Shown: positions 43,947 to 54,245 of the stretch, piece by piece
Position numbering within the stretch: position 1 is the first letter of the stretch
Layout: every line of letters starts with the position of its first letter
Assembly: GCA_021029095.1 (NCBI GenBank)
Contig: JAJOHG010000015.1
Span: 248,001-312,000 of the forward strand
From: Phellopilus nigrolimitatus
Taxonomy: Eukaryota; Basidiomycota; Agaricomycetes; Hymenochaetales; Hymenochaetaceae
DNA: 64,000 bases
Reading direction: 5' to 3'
The notes under the pieces: generated by a model
The model's input: only the letters and a program-made list of their open reading frames with translations
What the model was told of the DNA's origin: nothing
Databases searched by the model: none
Made by a program: the position numbers and the translations under genes

Positions 43947-46068
43947 CGCATACGAATATCACAGTACATGTACATAGCGGGACGACAGCGCAGCCCGGAT
44001 GCTGACGACGCTCTCGGGCCACGGTCCCCAGAATAGCTCGCTGGGAACAACATCAATCGGGCGCGCCCGCCGGATCAGCGCCAGCCACCGACGTCATGCT
44101 GCTGCTGCTGCTTCCCGGCGAAAGTCTAATCCTCAAGAAGGTGCGTCGTTGCCGTTGCAGGACACGCAGTGCGTGGGAGCCTGTGGGCGATGTCGGGTTG
44201 CTGCACATACACGTTCGTATCTTCGCGCGCGCGCGCGCGCGCCGACGTGCGTGGGTTTCGCTGCGCCGTTGTTCGTGGCTGCCTGGCGGCGGCGTCCGGG
44301 TGTTGGCACTGACAGTCCCAGACACGGATCGCAAGGCACGGTTTCGGGATTTGGATTTGGATTTGGATTTGGCCAGCCAAAAGGCCGCTAGGGGGGATAT
44401 CGAAGCAGCCCGGGCCGAGCCAGCAGAGCCGACGTGGCGGCGGCGTCAACGTTTGGCGTTTTGGTTTTCCCAGTTACCTCAGACGAGCATAGGAGGTTTT
44501 AGGAGGCTATACTGTAGATTGTTATTCAGGACGGGATTTCCGGGAAAATCGAAACATCGCGAATATCCCTCTGCAGCCGTGCCGCGGCTCCTTCCCAGCC
44601 CTGGTGTCCACGTGGCTGAAGGCCTTTCGCAGCGCTCTGATTGGCTGCGGGGCGGCGAGGAAGCGGTCGGGATACGTAATATGTCCGGTATGTACATACT
44701 GGGTTTGAACGCCGGGGGTGTCGGCAGAGGCGGCATGGGTCGGAAACGACGGCTCGGCGTCGCTGGTGGCACGATGCCGGACAAGCCGAGACGATCGCGT
44801 CCTTTTACCGCATACAGTATCGACACATTCGAGCTTGCGAGAAATGTCTTGTCGATGAACTGCACATGTACATGCATCTTGCTGCGCAGTCCATCTTCGT
44901 CCGCTCGCTGAGAGAAGACGGAACGCGCACCCTTTCGTCCGCGCTAGAACCTCCAGGGGAAGGGCTCTGCTTTTGCTTCCGCGCGCTGCGCGCATGACGT
45001 CACGGTCAGCTGGTCTCGCTCGGGACGGCAAGGCGGAAGCACATCCGCCATCATGCATATGATCACCATGTCATGGGGGGCGGACGACCGCTACAACCGT
45101 ATGTGCTATCGCGCAGTAGAGGTCGACACAAGCGGGGCGAACAGGACCGCGCGCGCAGCTCGCCGGGCACGTTCTCCTAGGTGCATGTATGCGCAGACGG
45201 TTTTTCATCACGGACGAACCTGCATACTTGGCAAGTAGGCATACTTTTAGTGCTCTCTTGTCTGCCCTATCCCTATCCCTGCCTCCACTGTCGCCATCGC
45301 CATCCGGTGCCCAAGCCCCAGTTCAAGTCCCAGCCCAAGCCCACTCGATCGCCCACGCACGCGGCGCGCGCGCCCTTTTCGCTGGCGAGCCTGGCGCGTC
45401 CGCGCACCCGTGCACGCTTTTATCTAGGGAACACGAGCGAGGCCCCGCGCTGGCTCGGGAGGCGTTTTTTGGTGTCTGCTGGCTTCCGGATTTGCATGTA
45501 TTTTGGAGCTGATTGTAAACGTGAGCGACGAGAAAAGGAGATGATGAAAACGAGGCGCGTGCGGGGAATGACAGACTTGCGAAAAAAACCTGAGAACCTC
45601 TTTTTATTGAACGCATTCAACGGATCTGTTCTGCGTCCCATCTCGCGACGGACGTGTCCGGTAGTTTCGACAGGCGAAGACGGTAAAATCCAACAGTAGT
45701 GGTATATTTCGGTAGCTGACGGCAAGGCAGGATGACAACGTAAGCGACAAAACCCTGGTCCACCATCATTCACGAACGTCCACCCGCGCAAGCGTCCACG
45801 AATTACTCGAAAGAACTGCACAAAAAAAAAAAGAGAGAGAGAGAAAAGAAAACAAGGGGGAGAAGGAGACGAGGGACAGATTCAGAAGCGCGAGGCGACG
45901 CGCCGTACGAAGACGCAGCGCTCGCGGGCCCGTCGCACCACACCACATACCCCGTCGCGCCTCTCCTCCGCACCCACACAGCGTCCGGCGCGCCCCCTCC
46001 CCCATCCAGAATCCGCCGAGCCGCCGACGAGCCCAGGCGCGACGAGCGGAGAGCCGGGGCACCGGGCC
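43947..46068. other. GC-rich gene-free region with simple repeats
   Basis: Contains a GC dinucleotide run (about 44226-44241), a GGATTT tandem (about 44350-44370) and a TGACGTCA cAMP-response-type palindrome at 44995-45002. The 271-codon open frame at 44096-44911 is compositional (Arg-rich, no motif) and is not called. Confidence 0.5.
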
Positions 46069-46670
46069 TCACCGCGGGGCCCTGCGGGCGCGCCGCGTCT
46101 CGCGCGCGGTGGGCTGCGCGCCGCGGAGGCGCGTGCGCCCGTCCTTCAGGCGCTCGGTGACGATCGGGCTCGCGGCGGGGCGGAAGCGGTGTTCCTTCGA
46201 GTACCTGTGCGGGGGACGGACGCGCGTGAGCAGGAGCAGAGCAGGCAGGAGGATGGGCAAAAAGGGCAGAAGATTATGCGCGGGAGGGCAGGGGAGACGC
46301 ACCGGTTGGCGTACACGACCTTCGGCTGCGCGGCGGGCGGGCGGAGCACGGCGAGCGCGAAGCAGAGCAGGGCGGAGAGCGCGAGGAGCGCGAGGAGGCG
46401 CCGCCAGCGGTGTGCGCCGGAGCGCGTCTCCTCCACCGCCGTTTCCTGTTTGCCCTCGACGCCATCTTGATCGCCGTCGTCGTCGTCGTCGTCGTCGTCG
46501 TCCTCGGCCTCTTCTTCTTCCCGCTCTTCTTCTTTCCCGACGACGACGTCGCCGCCGCCGCGCTTCTCGGAGTACGCGGGCGGCGCGTCTGGCGGTACGG
46601 GCGTGCCGCTGCTAGGACCAGAACCGGCGCCGGCGCCGGCGTCTTCGGCGGGCCGCTCAGCTGGGGACAT
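46069..46670 (-). CDS. Small single-pass membrane protein with acidic cytosolic region
   Basis: Two exons (46670-46303 and 46204-46069) give 167 residues. The start MSPAERPAED follows the hairpin element. An Ala/Pro/Gly-rich N-terminus contains PPAYSEKRGG; a PPxY-type motif of this kind can bind WW-domain ubiquitin ligases. Then comes an acidic tract with nine consecutive Asp encoded by a GTC/GAC triplet run, one hydrophobic helix (LLALLALSALLCFALAVL) and a conserved-looking tail KVVYANRYSKEHRFRPAASP followed by VTERLKDG. The acceptor CCCGCACAG joins ANR to YSKE. The stop TGA at 46069-46071 overlaps a possible GTGAGG donor, so another 3' exon cannot be excluded. Function unknown; not named. 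Confidence 0.65.
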
Positions 46671-46800
46671 GCCAGAACGAAAGAGCGCTCCGGGTCGTGG
46701 TTGTGGTTATTGTGGTTATACGTAGGCGTGTGTGCGAGTCACTGCCCGGCGAGATGGAGGCGGTCGTCGTGGTTGCGCGAGGCGCTGCGGGACGTCGTGC

Positions 46801-46979
46801 GATCCACGTAGTGCTGCCGGAAGGCAAGGCAAGGCAAGGCAAGGCCAAGGTACCTTGACACCAAATTACTCGATTTGGACAAGCCATCATTGATTCGCGT
46901 CCAAATCGAGTAATTTGGTGTCAAGGTACCTTGGCCTTGCCTTGCCTTGCCTTGCCTTCCGGCAGCACTAGATCCACGT
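46801..46979. mobile_element. Perfect hairpin element (72-bp arms) with 9-bp direct repeats
   Basis: 46809-46880 and 46899-46970 are exact reverse complements over 72 bp, with an 18-nt loop. GATCCACGT occurs directly on both sides (46801-46809 and 46971-46979). The arms include a (GGCAA)n run. This is a foldback/MITE structure; a 9-bp duplication is typical of Mutator-like elements. It lies 131 bp upstream of the ATG of the membrane-protein gene, so it is in that gene's promoter or leader. Perfect arms imply recent origin or continuing arm-to-arm correction. Confidence 0.88.
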
Positions 46980-49900
46980 CAGTGTTACTATTAGTCATCA
47001 TCACTTTCTTGGTACATGTAACTTCCAGATCACGTGGCGATCCTGTCTGTGTGCCTTCGGTTTTCGTCGTGGGCCTTTGCTCTATCCTTTTTATCGGGCA
47101 TCGTGGCCCTCCATTTTAGCGGGCCCGTTTTCAGGCGGCGCGCCCCACGGCCCGGGTGCGTGTCCGCGTTTCGGCGCAGCGAGTGCCGACGGACGTGCAT
47201 ACATGGACATATGGACATATGGACATGTCGGGATCGCACCGGGCGCGCGTCGGGGTGCGAGCGAGCGAGCGAGCGAGGGCGTCGGCCGACTGCTTTTGTG
47301 TGGTCTTTGCCCCTGGCCCCCTGTGGACCCGTTTGGGTCTCTATTTTTAGGTATGATATGGCATTGTGTGTGCCGGTCGTACGTAGAGTCGCCTGAGCCC
47401 TGATCGTGAGGTACCGCGAACACGCGAAACGAACGACGCATGCAGCTGCTTTGAAAGCAGCGCGAAGTGCGAGCGCATATATATATGTATGTAGATGTAT
47501 AGTGAATCCGCGAACGGGTGAAGACAGATATCGAGCGCCAGATAATCATACATGTACATATAGCCTCGGACACCTGCGTTCTGCGTTTCAAGATGTTCAG
47601 AACGAGATGTCGGGCTCGGGTCCGCGACGTTTCGACTGGCTGCTGCGGGCCCACGGCCGGTGCTGGGGAGCGAGCCAACCGCAAAAGAGGCGTGTTGATC
47701 GGTGGAGCGCAGCGGCCTCCATTCTTTGTCCATCGTGTACATCTATCTATACATGCATACGCTGGGCCAGCCAGCCAGTCGCAGAGGCTCGGGACCTCGG
47801 GCGGAAGACGGCCCAGCGCGCCGCGGAGAAGGCGTAACGTGAAGTCGAAGACACGGCGGCGTGTGCGATGACGCAATGCCATTGCTAGGGCTGGGCCTGC
47901 TCGAGGCGCTGCGAATTGCGAAATTGCAAATTGGTCGCGGGCGAGACGGAAGGACGTGCCGGCTTTGCTTTTGCTGACGCTGTGGCAGTGGCAGGCTTCT
48001 CGTGCTGAGGTGCAGGTGCACTGTCGTTGTCAGCGCGAGGCAAGCGTAACATGGACATGCAATTGCAATTGCACAGAGGCAGCGGCCCGGGGGCGCTGCG
48101 AATCGCGAATCGCGGAATTGGAGATCCCGCTGGGCGTCGACGGGACGTCCGGCGACGCTGTCCCATTCGATGCGGCGGCGCGACGGGCACGTCGGAGCGC
48201 TGCTCACTGGTTACATACAGCACACACAAGAAGGATGCACATCCAATTCAATTCAATTCAATTCAATTCAATTCTCCGTACATACAGTACAGTATACAAT
48301 ATCCTGCGGGAGCGAATAGAGCGCGCGCGCGCGGCGAGCCTGCGCCAAAAAGACGAACGCCCGGAAGTACAATCGAAATAGGCTGGCATTGGACCCGGCC
48401 GGGGGCGTGGCGTGGCGTGATGCTCGGCTAGAGCGCATGTGTATGTATCTCTGTAAATTGCGAATTGCGAATCGCATTGCGGAAGCGGAAGCGGGACGGG
48501 GCAGATCGCTCGCTCGCTCGCTCGGGCGTGTGCACCGTTTTGGGCGCCCGGGTCGGCGCGAGCGAGTTGGGCAAGGGCGTTCCGTTCGTTCGAGAATAAA
48601 TGAAATGTTGGATGCTGGGTGCTGATCGTGATCGGCGTCGAGTCGGCGTCGAGTCGGACGCGGACTGTTCGCTGATGCCGTCACGTAAGGACAGAGAATC
48701 AGAGAGATGGATGGATGGACGGGAATACCAGGCGTGCAGCCACACTTCGCAACTATGATATGATGTGTGATCTGCTGGCATCTGCGCTGCGACCCAGGCA
48801 GAGGGAGACAAATCAGCCTGTCAGTGGGGGCAGGGTGGAGACGGACGGACGGCTTGGCGTGTTCTCATGCACGCCGCGACGTGCAGATGCGTGCTGCTGG
48901 CTGAGAGGGAAGAGCGACCTCGCGACAGGCGGTGTGTGCCGTGCGAGTTTCTGCGACGAGGGTAGGTAGGTGCGCTTGGGCTATGCGTCTTGGAAATCCA
49001 GGCTGGAGACGGCGTGCGCAGAACCGCCCAGAAGGCAGATAGGTGCTAAAGCAGCCCAAGACGGAGGAAGAAAGCCATATGACGCGCTAGGCGTCGCCGC
49101 CAAGAGGCGCTTGCGGCTTCCGAAACGCGCGCGGCGCCGCGACGCGCCAAGGGAGGCGTCTCTTTTAGCGTTTTTAGCGCGTCTTGGGGGCAGGCTTGGC
49201 GGGGAGCGGTTGGGAGGCTGCCAGGCTCAGATGATTTCATGCGAGACGAGTGCGTTGTTGTTGTTGTTGTTGGACGGACGCTGATATTGCACGCGGACTT
49301 GGCGAAAAATCCGCTCTGATGTGCGAGGCGGTCCCTCTTTATATACATGTATCATACCGTATGCGCGCGCGGAATTCGAGAAAAGGAAAAAAAGAAGTGG
49401 GAGTATATTTATAACGGGTGTGTGATTTGCACGGCGGGAGGCGTGGCGATAGGGAATATGATGAATATGACATAGGTGGCGAGCGTATAGGGCGCATACA
49501 TACAGCCGCGATATGATATGATATGAGACGGGGCAGACACGATTGGCCTGTGGCCGGGACATGAGCGGATTTTGAGGACTGGATGACGGGAGTTGTTGTC
49601 GGGTCGGGGTCGGAGAGGGTAAACAGTACTTAGCGCATGTAGCCGAGGCCGGCTGTGCTGAGCCGGCTGGGCCGGGCCCGGCATGGGAGGGAGGGGGGCT
49701 TTCGGGGCGTTACGGCGTGACGGTGTGCGTGCCCCCGTGTGCGGCGGGCAGCTATCGGCGAGGCGGAGGCGGGATTGGTGGGTATACGAGTGGCGCCGGA
49801 CGGGGATAGAGCGCGCGCACTCCCACTCCCGCCCGAGTCGTTCCGGGCGTCGACGGTGACATAGAACGGCTGAGACGGCACGCTTACCAGCGGCATGCCC

Positions 49901-50203
49901 AAATCCGACCGCACCGATATTTTCCAGGGAACAGGGAACGTCCCACCCCCCGGCTAATTTTGGGTGCTGTTTGCGGCTGTTTGTTCTGATTGCGTTCGGT
50001 TCGCTTTCGGCGGTATCGCAAATAAATACGGCCAGCCCTGCCGTCCGTTCTCTTTCCTCCACTTCCTTCTCCCCTCCACAGTCCATTCTCCCAACAGCCC
50101 GCAGACAACTCCCACTCAGCGAGCTCCCTCCCCCTCCCCACCCCCCTCCCACCCGCTAAGGGCTAAGCCTCCGTCACCCGTCCCCCCGTCTATCGCCGCC
50201 GCC
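46980..50203. promoter_or_regulatory. Long gene-free PMA1 upstream region
   Basis: About 3.2 kb without a supportable gene. Simple repeats include GCGA units (47258-47276), (AATTC)n (48244-48274), GTT units (49251-49270), clusters of GCGAATTGCGAA-like motifs near 47915, 48100 and 48455, and TACATGTA palindromes. The last 160 bp before the PMA1 ATG are strongly pyrimidine-rich (50040-50160), preceded by AAATAAATA near 50020. That is the usual arrangement for a highly expressed fungal promoter. The 263-codon minus-strand frame at 47091-47882 is compositional. Confidence 0.5.
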
Positions 50204-53200
50204 ATGTCTGACCCCGTTGCTGAGAAAGAGGCTGGTCCGCCAGCTCCAACAGAGTCCCCGGAGGAGAGCACCACCGATGCTGTCCCGGCAGAGAAGAAGA
50301 AAAGGGAATACAAGGAGTTTACCCACGAGCAGGAGGCCGTTACCCGTGCGTTTCTTTTTCTTCTCTTCTCTCTTGTCTTTGTGTCGTGCAGATCCCTGTG
50401 TCGCACGCACATCGTCAGCCCCAAAATGGAGAAACCTAATCACGGGCTGACGCTTTGTCCTGCCTACTTTAGATGCGAATGTCGACATGTCCCAGATCGA
50501 GCTCCGCGCTGAGGACCTCTACGACAAGGAGAAGGTCGACCTCGAAACCATCGTCATCGACGACGTCTTCACCCTGCTTCAGTGCAATGACCAAGGTCTT
50601 ACGGACGCTGAGGCAAAACGCCGTTTCGAGATCTTTGGTCCCAACAAACTCGAACAGGAGGAACAGAACGCGTTCCTGCAGGTATGCTTCGCTTCGAGCA
50701 AGGTTTCTCCGTTCTTCAAGCGCATGTGACTTATGACGCTTTTGTGTTTTCTTTTTTAGTTCCTGAGCTTCATGTGGAACCCGCTCTCCTGGGTCATGGA
50801 GGGTGCCGCCCTCGTCGCCATCGTGCTTTCCAACGGAGAGGGCATGCCTCCCGATTGGGAGGATTTCCTCGGTATCGTTCTCTTGCTGTTCTGTAACTCG
50901 GCTATCGGCTTCTACGAAGAGCGTGGCGCGGGTAACGCTGTCAAGGCTCTCATGGATTCACTCGCACCCAAAGCCAGGTGCAGGCGCGACGGCAAATGGA
51001 TGGAGATCGAGTCGGCTGAGCTCGTCCCGGGTGATATGGTTGCTTTCAAGATTGGTGACGTCGTTCCGGGCGACTGTCGACTCACGGAGGCTATCAGCGT
51101 CTCGATTGACCAGGCCGCTCTTACGGGAGAGTCCCTTCCCCAGAGCAAGAAGCTCGGTGACCAATGCTTCTCGTGAGTCGAAACAGGATCTGCATCTTTT
51201 GCCTGTGTGCTGACTTAGTATCAAAAGTGGTTCGACGTGCAAACAGGGCGAAGCCGAGGGTGTTGTTATCTCTACTGGTGGGAACACGTTTTTCGGTCGT
51301 GCGGCGTCGCTCGTCGGCCAGGACGATGATTCGACGGGTCACTTGCAAAAGATTCTCGCGCAGATCGGTGCTTTCTGCCTTGTCTCTATCGGCTTTTTCG
51401 TCCTTGCGGAAATCCTTGTCCTATACCCGGCTTACCACTACACGTACCGCCGCGGTCTCAACGACATTCTCGTGCTTTTGATCGGTGGTATCCCGATTGC
51501 CATGCCCACTGTCTTGTCCGTTACGCTCGCCGTCGGTGCCCAGCAGCTCGCCAAGCACAAGGCCATCGTCACCCGTATCACCGCCATTGAGGAGCTGGCT
51601 GGCGTCACCATCCTGTGCTCCGACAAGACGGGCACGCTCACGACGAACAAGCTCACCATCGACAAGGGCCTCGTCAAGTGCTACAGCTCGTTCACGCCAC
51701 AGGACGTCATTCTTTTGTCGGCGTACGCATCCCGTGTGGAGAACCAGGACGCTATCGACGGTTGCGTTGTTGGCTCACTCGATGACCCGAAAAAGGCGCG
51801 CGAAGGTATCACGCTCTTGGACTTCAAGCCGTTCAACCCTGTCGACAAGCGTACCGAAATCACCTACCGCGAGGAGTCGTCTGGCAAGCTCAAGCGTGTC
51901 ACGAAGGGTATGACTGGTAGCGTCATCGAGCTCTGCACGCGCAACAAGACCGAGGAATTGGAGAACCGTCTTGAGGCTGACGTCGAGGATTTCGCGAGGC
52001 GTGGTCTCCGTGCGCTCGCAGTTGCGTACGAGGAGCTCGACCACGACGACCATGAGGGCGAGGGCAACGGCTTCGAGCTCATCGGTCTGCTCACTATCTT
52101 CGACCCGCCCCGTGACGACACCAAGCAGACGATCGATGATGCTATGGCTCTCGGTGTCAAGGTCAAGATGGTCACCGGTGATCAGCTCGCTATTGCAAAG
52201 GAGACTGGCCGTCGTCTCGGCCTTGGCGACCACATGTACCACGCAAAGGTGCTCAAGGAAGGCCCGGCGCCTGGCAGCAAGTACCAGAACCTCGACGAGG
52301 TCATCCTCGACGCTGACGGCTTCGCTGGTGTGTTCCCCGAGCACAAGTACGAGATCGTCAAGCGCCTCCAGGGTCTCGGCCATCTGTGCGCCATGACTGG
52401 CGACGGTGCAAACGACGCCCCCGCTCTTTCCCGTGCCAACGTCGGTATCGCTGTCGAGGGTGCGACGGACGCTGCGCGTGGTGCGGCTGACATTGTCCTT
52501 ACGGAGCCCGGCCTGTCGACGATCGTGCACGCCATCCGCGGCTCGCGTATCATCTTCCAGCGCATGCGCAACTACTCGATCTACGCGTGCGCCGTCACCA
52601 TCCGTATCGTCGTGTGCTTCGCCATCCTCGCGTTCGCGTACAACTTCGACTTCCCGCCGTTCATGGTCCTGATCATCGCCCTGCTCAACGACGGCACGAT
52701 CATGACGCTGTCTGTCGACCGAGTGCTCCCGAGCAGCACGCCAGACAGCTGGGATCTTGCTGAGATCTTCAGTTTCGCTGTTGCGTATGGTCTTTACCTG
52801 ACTGCGTCGACGTAAGTGTCCACAGTTTAACACTGGCTTTGACTTGTGCTAATTATACTTTGTTGTTTAGTGTCATCCTTGTCGTTGTCATCATTGAGAC
52901 TACGTTCTTCCAGGACAAGTTCGGCGTCAACCTCTCGACTCCTAGAGGCCAGCCGGTTGACCACAACGACTTCCAGCTGCACTCGATCATCTACCTCCAG
53001 GTTGCCATCATCTCGCAGGCGCTCATCTTCGTCACTCGCTCGCACAGCTTCTTCTTCATGGAGCGCCCGTCGTACGCCCTCCTGTTCGCCTTCGCGCTCG
53101 CGCAGGTCGTCTCGTCCATCATCGCCGCCTACGCCGACTGGGGCTTCACCGACCTGCACTCCATCTCTGCGGGCTGGATCGGCATCGTCTGGGTATGGAA

Positions 53201-53528
53201 CATCGTGTGGTTCATCCCGCTCGACTGGATCAAGTTCGCGATGAAGGCGACGGTCATCAAGAAGCTGCGCGCGCGCCACACGGCTGCGCAGCTCGCGGAG
53301 GCGTCGTCGACGGGCGGCGTGCCGCTCACGCGCACGCAGTCGCGCGCGGCGTCGCTCCACGAGAGCCTGTACTCGAACCGCGTGAGCTTCATCCGCCGCG
53401 CGGCGCGCAAGGTCGGCCTCGGGGGCAAGATCCACGTCAAGCCCGACGAGCTGCGCCGCTTCAGCTCGATCCAGGCCGCACAGACCGGCCAGACGCTCGC
53501 GCGCAACCCGTCGCGCACTGCGGCCTGA
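50204..53528 (+). CDS. PMA1: Plasma-membrane H+-ATPase (P3A-type)
   Basis: Electrogenic proton pump that sets the membrane potential for nutrient uptake. Five exons (50204-50345, 50473-50681, 50760-51172, 51228-52811, 52871-53528) join in frame to 1,001 residues. The N-terminus is acidic and Pro-rich. Key motifs: [20 protein letters not shown] (M1), LTGES (actuator), [19 protein letters not shown] (M4 proton path), [13 protein letters not shown] (phosphorylated Asp), [29 protein letters not shown] and [15 protein letters not shown] (M6). C-terminal helices M7-M10 are complete and followed by a basic, Ser/Arg-rich regulatory tail ([13 protein letters not shown]). The start GCCGCCATGTCTGACC has ideal context. 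All catalytic residues are present. Confidence 0.97.
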
Positions 53529-54245
53529 GCGCGACGACGACGACTTCCTCATATGACCATGCGAAGGGAGGGAGGGGATAGAGTTTCGGCCGCCGCCTTG
53601 GGGCGGCCAAAAGAATACGTATAATATCTAGAACCTCGACGACGATTGACCGCTGCCCTCGCGGATTGCACCTTCTTTTTCCTTATGTTTTGTTCTTTTT
53701 TTTTTCTCCTTTCATGCTCTTTCTTTCATGCTCCCCTTTTCTTCTACGATTATTTTCTTTTGCCACTAGTGTGTTAGTGCGCGCTCCTTGGCTGCTTGCT
53801 TCCCCCCTTGCTCGACACCGCACGCTGGGTTTTCTTGCCTTTTAGAGTACCTATTATCTTTAGTGCGTTTTTGCGAGGAGGATGTGGTTGAGAGTCGTGC
53901 GTGCGTTGTCCGACGGTATTACATATAATCCAATGTTCAATATCAAAGCAAGTTTTTCGTCTACGTGTGCACCGCTCTCGATGTCTGATCTTCATACTTC
54001 ATGGACTGTTATGTTTATGTTTTGATGTCGTATTTTCCACTGGTTTTTTGAGCTTTCTAAATAATTTTTTTTTCCTGTTTTTCTCCAGTGCACCGACAAA
54101 TGTGAGAGAACGGCTTACAATTCGGAACCTGCTCCTGTGCCCGAACTTAGTTTACTTGTCGGGCGAACTGCAAGATGTGAAGTCCGGAAAAGGGGTAACG
54201 TATGTAATGTATCTACGGCAGCTACATGTACATCCACCCACGACT
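53529..54245. other. Convergent 3' flanks of PMA1 and UGGT
   Basis: T-rich DNA with no gene. A TACATGTA palindrome at 54223-54230 lies just past the UGGT stop. Confidence 0.6.

Noticed and set aside
44096..44911. 271-codon frame in GC-rich DNA
   Set aside because: Arg-rich with no domain, promoter or splice support; includes simple-repeat translation such as DLDLDL.
47091..47882. 263-codon minus-strand frame upstream of PMA1
   Set aside because: Composition-driven, translates microsatellites (YIYI, LARSLA); no family features.
51775..52833. 352-codon open frame antisense to PMA1
   Set aside because: It is the mirror of a GC-rich, strongly biased coding exon; no motif of its own.
52827..53552. 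241-codon antisense frame over the PMA1 last exons
   Set aside because: Arg/Asp/Glu-rich shadow of the real coding strand.
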